From: Setophaga petechia
Taxonomy: Eukaryota; Chordata; Aves; Passeriformes; Parulidae
Length of the DNA stretch: 64,000 nucleotides
Assembly (NCBI GenBank): GCA_024362935.1
Contig: JANCRA010000030.1
Coordinates: forward strand, 3,994,596 to 4,058,595
Direction of reading: 5' to 3'
Every line of letters starts with the position of its first letter. Within the stretch, counting starts at the first letter, position 1. Shown piece after piece: positions 24,890 to 37,966 of this stretch. The notes beneath the pieces were generated by a model, which worked only from the letters and a program-made list of their open reading frames with translations, did not search any database and was not told the DNA's origin. Both the position numbers and the translations under genes were made by a program.

Positions 24890-26589
24890 TCTATTGCACA
24901 GGTTGGGAAAACTCCTGCTGCTGAATGTGTCCATACTTGATTCCACCCTGAGCTTCTTTCCTGTCATTTTGTGGTGGGACAGGGCTGTGCCATTCAAAGA
25001 ACTGGGATTATGTCTCCTGCACTTCTCTCTGTGTGCTCTGAGCAGCTTCAAAAAAATGACAAGACAAAATAAATGTCCTCAAAATGTAACAGGAAATTTG
25101 GCAAGGGAGCGCTTGCGTGGGATGAAACCTGAACGCTGCTGATTGTTACCAGTTTTAAGATTTAGAAAATTGAACTCAAAACACAGTGCTAATGCTCCAA
25201 GAGCAATAAAACACCTGCTGTATTTCAAAATGGGCCTCTAAAAAAGGAAGTAATTATTTCTCTCTTTTTAAAGCACTAAAGCAAGGAGCAGTTTTTTCTC
25301 TTCTGTGGACACAAAGATGTAAAGCCCCATTCTGTGAAAGCTGGAGCTTGCTTGAGCACAATCTACAATTATAGGTGTGTTTGCTGCTCTGAGCCCACAG
25401 TGCTGACCCAAGCCACAAAGCAAGCCTGTGGTGGACCAAGGCTTTGACCTTATTTCCCCTTCCTTAGCTCAAATCTCTCAAATCTCAACGAAGGACCCCA
25501 TCCTGGAGGCAACCTTGAGCCCTTCTGCCTGCCCTGCAGTCAGATATCCCTGTGAGCTGCACCAGAGCTGGTTTCCCAGTCATCCTTCACCCTTGCAGGT
25601 TGCACAGGCCTGGCAGGGGTGTCTCTACACTGCTCCTGTCCTCAGATCTTCCTGCACTGTCCCCTCCTGTGGACTGGGAGCAGAGTGGTGCCAAGGGATT
25701 TGCCTGCCAACGCCAGCACTACACCTGCCCCACTACTACCAGCTGCCAGTTCCTAAATTATACATGGAAGGATATTTCATCAGAGCATTAAAGGGTAGGA
25801 AGTGTCATTTTGTACTAACCAAAACTTTCAGAAAAGGAGACAGGCTGTAAATTATTTAGGGGGAAAGTCACATTTTATTCTGCTGGAGAGTGTGATGGGG
25901 AAAAGAAGGTTCATTTTCTTCCTTCTCTATCTGTGAAGGAAAACTGCAGGAGAGTAAGAGCTTCTTGTTTGCCTAAATGGCTCCCAGTGGCCTCCAAGTT
26001 CTCCCCAGTTATGGTTGTTCACCAAGCAACACTCTGGGTGTAAAGAGAATGGATATTTGGCCTTCCTTTCCTTTGCAAGGAGGGACACATGGAGTTGTAG
26101 GGAGATTTTCTTGTCCCTAAAATGAGAACAGGCTTTGGAACAAGGAAACCCTTCTAACTGCCTGACCTGGAGCACCCTTGCCAGGGAAGAGCTCAGCCTT
26201 ACCTTGCTGGAGGGTCTTGGCCTTCTTCAGGCTGGTTCATTCCCTTTGTGCTTCAGTAGCCACAATTATCCTTCATTCTCAGAGATTCACCAAAATGCTC
26301 TTCAAGACATCTGCATAAATCTGAACATCCCCCCTGGTTCTGAGCCTTGTCCTTTCTGAGGAAGAAACTGCAGCATTTCTGTTCTAACGGATTTCACCAC
26401 CAGCAACGAAATTTCACTTTTACCTTTTCCTCCCCTTAACATTCTCTCCAAGCGAGGGGATAATCCCACTCTCCCCTTTGAGGACCTTTTCTCTCCAGCC
26501 TGGGAAACACCTGCACAGCCCAGGAAGGTGTCAGCCTGGCAAACATGAAAACCCTGCTCTATTTTCCCTCCACACCCCCCAAGGAGAGC
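24890..26589. other. unannotated unique sequence
   Basis: No gene or mobile element recognised. Confidence 0.45.
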
Positions 26590-27110
26590 TAAACACAGAG
26601 ATTATTTTTAAACCCAACCAGCAGATTAGCATCTAATTCCACCATTTCCACTCTGCCCATGAAAGATGAGCCAGGGAGGAAAACATCACATTTTTTCCCA
26701 TTTCAACCCTGCACCAGGCTAAATAAGAAGCCGAGGTTAAAAAGCTCATCATAAACTGAACAGGTTCCAACCCAATTTCATTAGGATGCCAGGGCTTCAT
26801 TGATTTAGGCAGGATTAGCTATTGTGAGATGGAAATGATGCCATTAGACACATCTCCCCCTGCCTCCTGCTCCCTCCTCCTTCCCACACATCCACCCTGC
26901 TCTGAGCCCGGCTGGCGGCGGAGCCGAGGCCCGGAGCTGGCTGAGTTTGTCAGGGAGAGTGCAGGCAGAGGAGCCAATCAGCCTTTATTCGTCTGTCTGC
27001 AGCTGGAGGCAGCTCATCAAACAAATTAACAGGATTTTCATGGAGGGTTTTGGCCAACGCGCCACATCGCGCTCGGAGTTGTCCAAACAAACCTGGGCTG
27101 GGTTTCGTGG
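26590..27110. promoter_or_regulatory. candidate regulatory element with a small CpG-rich pocket
   Basis: The stretch 26905-27110 carries about 12 CpGs, in GGCTGGCGGCGGAGCCGAGG and in CAACGCGCCACATCGCGCTC, against a CpG-poor background. Between and before them is AT-containing unique sequence (GATTAGCATCTAATTCC, CAAACAAATTAACAGG). It is too short for a classic CpG-island promoter and no first exon is evident. Likely alternatives are an enhancer, an unrecognised non-coding promoter, or chance. Confidence 0.3.
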
Positions 27111-30100
27111 GAGCTGGGAGGGTGGGGAGGGATGGGGACAGGCAGGAGTGGGGACAGGGCACCTTTCTGGGCACAGGCTGGGGTGGTGCTGCTGTTCTTG
27201 GCCCCAGGGCTGGCAGGGAGGGAAGGATTTGGGGCCAGGAACGAGGGGAAGGGGCCAGTTCCCCTCTGGAGCAATCGCAGCTGCTCAAGGGTCTGCTTGG
27301 AAAAACGAGGAGGATTTGACCACTGCACTGGGGCTCTCATCACTGCTCTTTGTTCCTGCCCTGGCTCTGCACCCTTCTCCTGCCCTTTCATCCACTCCAG
27401 CCTTTCCTGTCCCTCCAGCTGTGTTTTAACCCTTCAGCTTACTGACAGCAAGATCCCTCATGTCTCATTTCCCCCTGCAAACAAGGAGGCAGCTCCAGGA
27501 AGAGATGGAGCAGGTGACATAGGACAGACCCAGTGTGGAAGGATCAGGATCCATCACTCTTGTCCCTGTCTGGCTGAGACAGAAGGCAGAGGAAAGGTGA
27601 TGTGCTGATGTGGGAGAAGAATGTCAATGAATTGACAACAAATCACCTTTCCTTTTGGGGGCAAAAGAGAAGTCAACTTGTACGCAGAATTTCCCAAATC
27701 CAGGAGAAAGTGAGTGTAAAGTGTTCCTGGAAAGTGCAAATGAAGGCTTGGCCCAAGGGTTAGTCACACTCCCTCAGAGAAGAAAGTTCAAGCCCAAAAC
27801 TGCTCTCACAGATATAAATGTGTGTACACAGACTTTAGTCTGGAGCTTGTGCATTTATTGAATAAGGCAGAATGAAATTGGTTCATGTCCTGCCAGTTCA
27901 GCTTCAGTTCCAAAGAAAAGGGGTAAAATACCACAACAACACAATCCTATTGAACTTAATTTTTACTGTTTGGCTGCTGACTCCAATCCAGCACACAAAA
28001 TATGGACACTGAGGGATGTTCTACAACCCTGCAGCTGTGGCTGAGCAGCTGCAGCAGTGCCACCAAGATCTTTTAGACCTAATCAGATCTAACAAATCTA
28101 TCTGTTCTAAAACTTCTGTCAATATTATTTGGAAAAGTCAGAGTTCAAGCCCTCCAAACCTGATTTATTACTCCTTTATTGTGCCTAAAATTGCTGGAGA
28201 AGTTGATAACTATAGTATCTAGGTCTATTACTTAAATATACTCCCAGGTTTTCACTCAGATAGTCCCCAGGAGGAACAAATGGCCACAGTTTCTTGTGTT
28301 AATTGGTTTCTGGGACAATAATAGAAAATTATTTTGGGGAGGGTGTCCATTTTTATCTAAATCCTGGAAAATCGATCCCTCCTGACCAGAAAGGACTTAA
28401 AGAAAGAGAACACTAGCAATTATGTCAATTATTCTCCACCAATTATCTCAGGAGACCCATTTCTCACAAGCCCTTTCAGATTAATCTTAGCAGATCCATT
28501 CTTTTTCCATCAGGCAGTGCAAGAACATGGACACAATTAGTGAAACCAAAAAGGCAGCTCAGGGAAAGGCACCCAGAATCTGGGTGACATCTACAGCTTA
28601 GTGCCTCAGGGTGCTTTTTGAGGGAAGAAATCCACCCTTGTTTTTAGGGTTATTTATTTCCCCCTGCAATGGGAGCATCGATTACCAGGTAAGCCAGAGA
28701 ATGAGGTCTCAGCTCAGCCAGCCAGGCCTGAACAGCTTTTATTTCTCTTCTCCAAAGTAAGATATGTACACCTGGCTGCATATCTAATGCAATATTTAGG
28801 AAGCAGGTACAGGTGGATGACTGTCTGACACGATTCCTCCAGACCATTGTATCCTCCTGCAGGATATCAGAATAAATGAGTTGATATAAATGGTCAATCT
28901 GGCAGGGCAGACTAAACCTTTGCTAAGCCATAGACACAGAGGAGCTTTGATGAGGGACAAAAATTATTGTCTCCACATCAAAGCAGTGATGTGTCCTCCT
29001 GCAGAGCCTTCTGCCCTCCCTGGCAAAGACAGAGCAGTCTCCTTCTCCCATGTGTAAAACATGAGTCTTTAGAGGTTTTATTTCCAGAGCTCCAGGACTG
29101 CATTCCCTGTTGCTGTGCAGCTGTATGCTCCAACAGAACACTTTACAAGATATTTTCTTGTGTCTCATTCTCTATTCTGAATGTCTCCAGGTGTTTGTCA
29201 GTTTATAAAAATAAAACAATAATATTGAACTTGTTAGAGAATCTGAACCTTGTGTTTCCTTTCCCAGCCAGGCTTCTAGAGTTCCTTGCTGCTTTTCTCT
29301 TTCTATGAAGTTGTCTGAATACAGTATTTCTGTGTAATTTCTCAGCTTTCCCAGGATTCTTCTCGACAGAAATGCAAAGCATAAGGGGAAAGTAGTGTCA
29401 AATTAACTGGATTTCTGTTGCTGGCTTTCACATTGATCTCTGCTTTGCAAGTGGATCTCTTTTCCCTCTCTCCTTGCTCAGCCTCCTGTTTAATTTATAG
29501 CTCAGACTCCATGGGTCAGGAATTTTATCTAACTAGGTGTTTTATACATGGCCTAGCCCAACAAGGCCTCAACCTTGGCTCTGGCCTCTAGACACCAGCA
29601 CACTACAGATACTAAATACTAAACACTTCCCTGCCTGCTGCTGGGCGTTGAGCAGGACATCTGTCTTGGCTCATTAAATGCAGCACTCCTCTGTTTTTCC
29701 AGGGATAGTTTCACCTTGAGAGAGACCTCCCCACTCCCACGGTGAGGAAGAAAACTTAGCCAAGGCTGAGCTTCAGACACGTCCCATGTAGAGGGAAAAC
29801 TGTGCTGTGGCATCTCGGTGTGGTTTGTCCTTCCTCTCTCCGAACAGCCGGGCTTCTGAAGGGGAATTATCTCCTTCAAATCAGAGCAGAGGGTAACCTG
29901 ACTATTTCTTGCAGAGAAGTAATAATTAAGGCACTAGAAGGATGCAATCTGCATACATTATTGCAAGTTATGCCAACAGAATGTCAACATTTGTGTCATC
30001 AGCAATCTCAAGCAGCAATTACTCTGTGCAGTGGCCTGGAATCCATGGGCAGAGCCAGTGGGGCTGAGGCTGGGACAGCTTCTCCTGCACTGGGGGATGG

Positions 30101-30304
30101 ACAGAGCATCTCCAAGCAGGGCTGAGGAGATCACCTGAACACACCTCTGAGGATGTGTGGCTGAGAGAGGTGAACACGAGGTGAAATAAGCTTCACTCTC
30201 AGCAGGGCCCACTGATGATCCTTTTCTTGCAGGATTCAAACCAGAAGGAAAAATATACCAGAAAAAAAGTCACTACAATTACTAAGAATCAAAACGGAGA
30301 GGTC
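27111..30304. other. unannotated unique sequence, about 3.2 kb
   Basis: No gene recognised. Near 28740 the minus strand carries AGAAATAAAAGCTGTTC, which could be an old LTR poly(A) signal, but no second copy or boundary was found, so it is not called. Confidence 0.4.
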
Positions 30305-30310
30305 CTGATT

Positions 30311-30616
30311 TATTGTCATTAAACTACAAGAGTTCCATTGTCATTACATTGCAAGGGTTCCATATTGCTGGAGTTTCATACATCCTTGATATTTCTTGTA
30401 GACAGCTCCTCTGGGCACTGACTCTTCCTTGTCCTGGCAGAGCCAACTGACTCCAGCTCCCCTCAGCTAACCAATCTACTTTTTTATAATACTTCTTATT
30501 GCCTGTTAAAATCAGGCCTGCTCCTAATCCTTAATAATTGGCTCAGCTGCAACTCTTTAGGTGGGTAAGATTACTTTCTATACTTCCTTTATTTACTTAT
30601 GTTCTATCCCCCTACA
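30311..30616 (-). mobile_element. solo LTR, family starting TGTAGGGGGATA (copy 1)
   Basis: On minus the element starts TGTAGGGGGATAG and ends near ...CAATA. It is flanked by an exact 6-bp duplication, CTGATT, at 30305-30310 and 30617-30622. Shared blocks with the copies at 44753, 52708 and 63810 include (on plus) GATCAGGCCTGCTCCTAAT-like sequence, CAGCTGCAACTC and AATCCACTCTTTTATA-like sequence. On minus this gives a TATA-type box (TTATAAAAAAG near 30481-30490). The terminal TG is mutated to TA in this copy. No internal region remains. Confidence 0.9.
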
Positions 30617-30622
30617 CTGATT

Positions 30623-32006
30623 CCTCATCAGTAAAAGAAGAGACCTTCACAAAGGGGAAACTGAATCCTGCAGGATCTCCCCATCCTCCAGGGAAGGGTC
30701 ACCATTAGACTCAGGAGGCTGCAGCACTGCAGTCCAATACTCCACTGGAAATAAAGCTGCAGTAAGAGTCAGATTTGAGGCTTTATTTCATTTCAGTGCT
30801 TATTGGCACTAAGTTTTGGTATCACTCCCTCAAAGCACTGCCTGGCAACGCTCTCCACAAAGGGCTATATTGGTACCAGTGAGAGCAAGATGCTCAGAGA
30901 ATTCCTAACAAAACATTTCCCTCTGTAATTCACCCTGCCACACTTCCTTTGGGAGAGGGAGGAGAGAGAAAAATCCTGTGACATTTACTGGGGGAAGTCT
31001 CATACCAACTTCATCCTGGAGGCATTGTTGTTAGCCTGAGAGGTGCAGAGCTCTGCAGGGGATGAGCAGTTTCCTTCCCAAGGAAAAGGAATTTTACTTT
31101 CAGCTCCACCAGGCCTCCAGCTCACAACTTCACATGCTCACAGTCACAAGCAGCAAAGGAGGCACAGCTTCCACCAAAATTTTCGATATTTCCATCTTTC
31201 ATAACTAGAAAGTTTAACTTTGATCTTAAATTTTGCCTTAAAAGCAAATTTTTTAAAAGAAAAAAAAAAATTCCTGAAAAATTGGCATTAGGGAAGACCA
31301 GCTGGTGTGAAACAAAACAAGGCTTTATCATCTTCACCACCTCTAAGGGACAGCTGAAAAATGCAAGCTGGGGTGTTTGAAATTTAACTTTTGATAACTT
31401 TGGAGGCAATAACAGTCAATGTCTAGCAGTTTTGCAGGATTTTTTTTCACTTCTTCCCTTACTGTGAGAAGAAAAAGCACAAGGAAGTTCTTTTCCTCAT
31501 ATTACTAACTTCCCAAACCATAAAAAGTTATATGGAGAATGCCCAGGATTTTTATTTCCAGAAAGAACATTCGCTTATTTTGTACTTTCACTTTTTTCCT
31601 CCATATGCTCTTCCATATTTTTAATCTATAGATGAGGGATATATAAGCTCTGGCCAACATTTAGGTTAGAACCAATCTTTATCTGCCCACTCTGGGATAA
31701 CTTCAACCACTTTGTGAACTTGTCCTGCCTTGCAAACAACAGAAAATCATTTTTTGTCCCTTTTTACTCCAGTTCTTGCAGATATGCAGAAAACTTTAAG
31801 CCATTCCCTCTGCTCTCCTTCATTTCTCTCATCACTTCTGGAAGTTTTATATCCCAATCCTCTGTCTGTCTCTTGATAGTATTTTCCCACTGCCTCCCTC
31901 TGAGGATGCTGGCAGAATTGCTCCCATTTTTACCAAAATCCCACAGGTTTCTCCAGCAGGATCAGGCATGGGAAGAACATCCTCTTGAGTTACCACCCTG
32001 TGGGTG
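30623..32006. other. unannotated unique sequence
   Basis: No gene or repeat recognised apart from an A-run near 31258-31270. Confidence 0.45.
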
Positions 32007-32290
32007 TGTCAGGGGGGTCTCCACAGGCAGAACAGTCCCAGATCCCTGCACACTAAAGAGATACAGGGACTCGATGAGATGGTCAAAAATCCAAATTTAT
32101 TGCACAGTACAACTGCTTATATACTTATTCCAGGCAGACTAGTAATGTTTTACTACAGTGATTGGGTTAATCATCACATAAACAAACTTACACATTTTAA
32201 ACACCTCTTGCTTGCAGAAGTCTGATGCAATTTTCTTTTTCTGGTAAGTCAGTCTGATTGAATCTTCCTGCAATCTTGATTTAATCCTCA
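32007..32290 (-). mobile_element. probable LTR, right boundary uncertain
   Basis: The plus strand opens TGTCAGGGGGGTCTCCACAG. Reading on minus there is a TATA-type box (GTATATAAGCAG, about 32113-32124), a short spacer, then the poly(A) signal AATAAATTTGG (about 32093-32103) and a pyrimidine-containing tail ending GACA. Promoter, short R region and poly(A) signal in this order are diagnostic of an LTR. No matching target duplication was found and no second copy lies in the window, so its 5' boundary (plus right end) is approximate. Confidence 0.55.
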
Positions 32291-32779
32291 AAGTTCTGTT
32301 TGCTCTCGCCAAGGCATTTTGTCTATCAAATCTCTTCTGCTAACCAGGCCCAAAGTCCATCACCTGTCTGGTGTACCCCAATAACTGAACTCCCTGTGGC
32401 TCTCACACCCCTGCAAACAGGAGTTTCCTCACCAGGTACAGCACCAGCCCAAGACCCTCTCTCCTCCCCAAGGCCTGCAGCTCACAGAAGTTGCATTTTG
32501 TCTTAATACTCTATCATTAAGTGGAGTTAAAAATAAAGCCTGTCAGAGACTCACAGCCTGCAGGGAAAAGGATATTAATTACAGCAGGCAGAGAGTGGAG
32601 AGGAGCTGCCTTGAGTGAGGAGTCCCCCCGCTGAGCTGTCACCTTCCCGTGTCACCAGCAGAGCTGTGCTGCAGCTCCCACACAGGGCACAGCTCTGCCC
32701 AGGTCCCTGGGAAAGGGGAGGGCAGCAGGAGGCAGGGCTGGGGTCTCACTCCTGGCTCTCACATCCTCCCTGCCTGCAA
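32291..32779. other. unannotated sequence between LTRs
   Basis: No gene seen. Part of the neighbouring LTR may extend into the left side. Confidence 0.4.
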
Positions 32780-32785
32780 ACCAAC

Positions 32786-33434
32786 TGTCTGGGTTTGGAA
32801 AGACAGGAGTCTGCTAAGGAAGGCAGGAGCGTCCCTTGAAATGGAAAATGTAAACCCTCTCCCTACAAATTGCTATAAATCTTAAGTTAAGGGGCTCTCA
32901 GGCAAAAATTACGGAAGCAGGAATAACAATTCCTTATTAGGGAAGAAAGTAAAAAAATAAAACAAACAATGCAGTACACTAAACCAACACTGCCAGGGTC
33001 AGAACCCAACCTGACACCCTGTGGGTCAGGGTGTTGGTGGCAGTCCCATTGGAAATGTGGCTCAGCCCTCCTGCAGTGTCAGGGCTGGTTCTGGTGGAGC
33101 AGGGATCCTGTAGAAAGGTGCAGTCTCTTCCTCTGAAGATCCAGGGCAAGAGGCAGCTGCTGTTCCTCTGGGGAATCCCGTGAAGAAGCCCTGCAGTTAT
33201 TGCAGAATCTTCAGATTCTATCCAGGTAGGAATGCTTGGCTCCTCCCTCTGGGCTCACATCTCCCAATGGGATGTTATAGTTCTTATCAGCCATGCAGTG
33301 ACATTCAATAGCTGTTATCAGTAGATGCCAACCCTGAGAGAGGATTCAGTGTGGAAGAGATGAGGAAAACTGCCCAGAAGACAGCTGCCATGCAGATGGC
33401 AGATAGAATACAATTTGTTTGGCAATCCAGGACA
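32786..33434 (-). mobile_element. complete solo LTR (family TGTCCTGG...CCAGACA)
   Basis: On minus it starts TGTCCTGGATTGCC and ends CCAAACCCAGACA, giving imperfect terminal inverted repeats (TGTC(C)TGG). It is flanked by CCAAC at 32781-32785 and 33435-33439; the match extends to ACCAAC if the terminal A is counted as host. A second, truncated copy lies at 9348-9910. The minus strand has a poly(A)-type AATAAG near 32933-32938. It has no coding content and no internal retroviral region. Its right target duplication overlaps that of the next LTR, see 33442-33790. Confidence 0.9.
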
Positions 33435-33441
33435 CCAACCT

Positions 33442-33790
33442 TGTGGCAGCAGCTCTCTGGCCACAGAGAGCAGCACAGCTTTCCCAGGCATTGTCCTGGG
33501 CAAGGCTGTGAGAAGATCAGAGAAAAGAATGAGAAACAATTCTTATCTTCACTTGCTGCACCTGGTGTTGTGTACATTTGGAATGTGTTATGGAGATTTG
33601 TTTACCAAAAGGGTGGCTTCTTAATTAGCCAATGGTGATGGTGTTTTAATTAAAGGACCAATAAAGTCCACCTGTAGTGAATTAGGGTATAAAAAGCATG
33701 GGTTTCTTAATAAAGAAAAGAATTATCCTTCTGTGAATGATGGAGTCCATATGTCACCTTCTTTACTGTCCCCTTTACCTGTTGATGACA
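33442..33790 (+). mobile_element. complete solo LTR (TGTGGCAGCAG...GATGACA)
   Basis: It starts TGTGGCAGCAGCTCTCTGG and ends TTGATGACA, with exact 6-bp duplications CAACCT at 33436-33441 and 33791-33796. It carries a TATA box (TATAAAAA, 33688-33695) and poly(A) signal AATAAA (33709-33714), separated by only about 14 bp. Blocks CTTGCTGCACCTG, GGAATGTGTT and TTTGTTTACC are shared with the LTRs at 3398 and 50387, so these are related families. Six-bp duplication fits ERVK-type integration. It was inserted before the LTR at 32786-33434, which landed inside its left duplication. Confidence 0.92.
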
Positions 33791-33796
33791 CAACCT

Positions 33797-36700
33797 CAGC
33801 ACAGGCTGAGGGATGAGCCAAGGGCAGAGGGGGAGGCTCAAGGGATGGCAGAAGGCAGGGATACAAAATCAGAGTCATTGCTAAAGCCTTCCATGCTTAG
33901 GATTTAAGTCACAGGGGAAAAGTGGGACATTAAGGATCAATTGGACAATAGACTCAGCAAAAAGTAGCACGATATTTTCCTCCAAGATGTATGAAGAGAA
34001 GATTGAGCTGCCAAGGGAAGAAAAAGTTCAAAATATTAATATCATCTCTATCTCATGGCTTTTTAGCAAAGGAGATATATAGTGTTACATTTCCTTATTT
34101 TCTAATCAATAAATAGACATGAAAATATCCCTTCAGAATTTAGCTTTAGCCCTGACTGCCCAACACTTTGAATAAAGTCTATTTAACACAGATATATTTA
34201 GTATTAAAGTGCATATTTATATGTTTATATTAATGTCTATTGCATGATCAGAGGGAAGATGCCTTTTCTGAATACAACAGTGTTAGTGGGGTCATAGAAG
34301 GGACCAGCTGGATCTTGACTTGCTAATATGGTTTTGTAGGATGGAGGGTAGGGATGACAGGGAACAGCTCAGCCAGCCAGAGCACCCCACGTTTCTTCAA
34401 ACACGCTCTAAATAACCCCTAAACTCTGCCAAAGGGGACAACAGAGGGAGCAAAATAATAAAATTAAAGGAAAGCAGCACCTGGAGCCAAACACAGAGCG
34501 CTGCTGTTAGAATCTTCAGCTGGGAGCATCAATCACTGTGACAGCACAGCCCTGCCACAGCAAGGCTCCCAAGGCCATCAGCTGAAGGGGAATGGCAGGG
34601 GGACGGTGCCATCCCCACTGCTGTGCCAGAATGTGCTGGCATCAGCTCCCTCTTTGTCAAAGCAAACTGACTTTGCCCAGCAAATCCATCTACAGAGAGC
34701 AGCTCTCTGAGCCAGTGCCTGAGAAACTTGGCAAGGGCTCTCCCTCTGCTAGAGAGAACTTGAGTTCACTTAGAGGGCACTACAGCATCCCATCCCCATC
34801 TGCAAAGGAGCCTTCCACTGCTCTTTTCAGAGCAGAGAGGGAAATGAAAGAGAAGAAAAGAGTTAAGGCACACAGGCTGGTCCTTGAAACCAGCAGGAAA
34901 GAGGCAGTGAAAGAGCTTAATTAATGGCACATCAGAGTTCCCCAAGATGTGTGTCTAACGAGGCCTTTGCTTGGCACTATAGCTTTGCTTGTGAAAAGTT
35001 AACACAGGCAAAATATAAGCAGAAGGCTGTGTGAAAACAGGAGCCAGCATGATCAGATACCTCCTGATTTAATTCCCTCCTCTGGATGACAGCCCTCTGT
35101 GCCTCCTCCCCAGTACCCCTTCTCAGGGACATGCTTATTAAAGCTATTTCAGAGAGAAGAAACAACCAGCCAAAAATATAGGGAGAGATCCACTTTCATC
35201 GTGAGCAGCAAATGAGTAAAGCAGGGTCAGAGTGTTGACTTAGAAAATTACAGTCTTCCTGTCTCCTGCATAAATCCAGACATTGTACCCTCTGCCACTC
35301 AGCTGTTACAGGATTTAATTTAGAACATTTGATTTATTTGCTGTGGACAGGTGGACTCTATAAAGGATTTTTAGGGCAGAATTTACGGTGTGAGCTTAAT
35401 CGTGCAGTGAGCAAAAGAGCAACAGGAGCCTGACAGGCTTCTCCTGATTCCCAGGGCAGCCCCTCCAAAGCAAGCAGGACAAAATGAGGGCACTGGAGGG
35501 GAGCCAAGGGAGCCTTCAGCAGAGGAGGGACAGAGTTTGTAGGACCTGTGTGGGATTACACAGAGCACAGGTCTCAAGACCAGGTGGGTGCATTTGTGCT
35601 GCTGTCCCTGCCCAAACCCTCCCATTCCATAGGGTGCTGGTGCCTGGTTGGGTTTTGGTGTTAGGATGAGTGCAAGAGCTGGGGCAGTGGTTGTTAACGG
35701 GGTGAAATACATCCTTAGTAAGACCTTTCTTTAGGAAATCTCCCTTCCTTAAGTCCTGGGTTGTGACCTTCCATTTTGAGGGGATTTCCCCTGTCCTCGT
35801 GCTGCAGTTTGGATCAGGAGCTGCCTGCAGGCTGAAGCCACCCTGATATTGGACAGGAGGGAGCTTGGAGTGGAAGGTGCCCTTAGGACATGGTGAATTT
35901 GACCACAGCTGATCCCAAATTGTTAAAATATGTTTGAGAGGCTTTTGGTTTCAGAGAGCTTAAGGTGCTTCAGCTTCTGTGTCCTCTCCAGGTTCAGCTG
36001 GGTCTGGCACTCAGCAGCAGGACTGCTGTGCCTGTCTTTGTTACTCTGTGTGTGTCTCAGCTCCTCTGGGAAGCAGGCAACAGCCTCAGGACAAACAGCT
36101 TTGGGAGCTCTCCCCAGCTGCAGGAGTTAATTGGGACAATCAATGAGGAGCAGGGCCCTGATTTCTGGCTGTGGCCTTGGCCAGCCTGGCAGTGTCTGGA
36201 GGTCACAGGCACAGCTGGGAAAGGCAATTGCTCTGTGAGTCAGAGAGAAACAGAACCAGGGGAGGTGAGGCTGGATCCTGTGACCTGAGGCTGAGAACCT
36301 GATTTTGCTGTGCACTTTGAGGTGACAGCCTGCTCTTCTGAGTCCTTTACTCTGCTGCATCACATCAGGCTCCACAAAGAACCAGGGCTAAAGGGGAACA
36401 TTCCCCTCCTGCCCTGGATTTCTGAATCATCCACAGATCTCTGAGCACTTTGCCAAGTCACTGTTGCTTTGGTCTTGCTAAAGACACTGAGGCACAGAGA
36501 AGCTAATTAAGCTCCTAAATGATATTTAGCAATTGGAGAAGGATCAAAAATGAGATCCTGTAGATTCCAGACCTCTCATTTTCTTTACCTTAGAGTATAT
36601 CCAGAACTAGAAACCTGAAATGATAAAAGCTAGCTAGAGACACAAAATTAAATTAACACTAATTCTAAGGTTTAACAAATAGGAAAACAAACAATCAAAC

Positions 36701-37966
36701 AAACCAAACAAAAAAAATGTCAAGAGCTGAAGCATAAGGAGGCTCAGACAGTGTCTATCCTTCTTCAAGGCCTCCAAGGAGCTGAATGTGCTTCTGAGGG
36801 AATCTGTGCAGAGACTGAGAGTAAAGCAAGGAGAAATGCAGCTGTGAAACACTTCCTCTGGGGACATGAGCAGGGACACCATGTCCCCAGGGAAATCTAC
36901 TGATAATTCTGGTGATAAACCCAAATAAACAGGTGATGACCAACCTGTTCTCACCCCAGTGAACCCTGAGACCTGAGCCTGCTCCTACACCTGAGCATGA
37001 GCTGTGAGCAAGGGTGGATGATGTGTGTCTTATTGCTAAGGGTGAATCATCCCTAAATGTGGGTCCCTGAAGCTCCCAGAGCTCCCACCCCACCCCTGAC
37101 ATCCCAAAAAGAGCTCCCTGCTCCCCAGCACCTGACAGTTTCAAGCATTACTGAAGTTTCCAGGCCAGGTTTTGACCTTCTTTAGCCAGAGGGTTTTGGC
37201 CTCATTTAGTTTAGATCAGACTTACCCAGAGCAGTAAATTTGGCTGCAAAAGGCTGGTATTTGTGAGCTCAGCAGCTTGCAGGGAGAGTGAATGTGACAC
37301 ACAGAGCCCAGCCAGGGACAGGAGACACAAAGCATCTGTGTGAACTCTTCAGGAGAGCAGCAAATGGAAAACAAAGCACTAATATGACCCAAGAGCAGAC
37401 TACTCCTGGGTGTTTTTCAATTACAACAGACTATTATAAAGTGCCAATGTTCTCTTATTAACAATAGATTTCATCAATTTATAAATCTTTCCCTTATTTA
37501 AGAAAAACACACACTACAACACAAGCTCCATCTGGCTCTATTTAGATTCCAGGTTTTATGTTTGTACAGCCAGAAGCCATCAATTATCATGTCAAGCCCA
37601 AGGATTTCAAGGCCCTGGACACAGGAAATGAAAAGGATTCAGGGGAGGGAAAGGGCACAAATGGGAGCCTTGAAAAATTTATAATTAGTTGTGTGGTAAA
37701 TGATCAACCTGGGGGTTATTTAGCATGCAGGTTTTCAGGTACTTTGGTGATGCTTTGGTGGCTCTTTTGCAAAGGTGAAGCCATGAGAGGGGACACATGC
37801 ACAGAAAAAGGGTACCAAAAGATTTTCCTGTTTGGTTTTGGGAGATTTCATCAAAACCAGACACATCCTTCTCCAAATGGTAATGCTAAAGCCTCCTTTG
37901 AGGCAAGTGTTTCTAATTCAGGGACCAAGAGGTGTCCCAGGCAGCCCCTTGCTGCTGCCACCCCAC
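33797..37966. other. unannotated unique sequence, about 4.2 kb
   Basis: No gene recognised. A run of CAAA-type units lies near 36686-36716. Confidence 0.45.

Noticed and set aside
28700..28780. Possible LTR with AATAAA on minus
   Set aside because: A lone poly(A)-like hexamer. No TATA box at the right distance, no termini, no target duplication and no second copy.
30233..30243. tRNA B-box-like GGTTTGAATCC on minus
   Set aside because: It departs from the GGTTCRANNCC consensus, and no A box or cloverleaf is found at the right distance.
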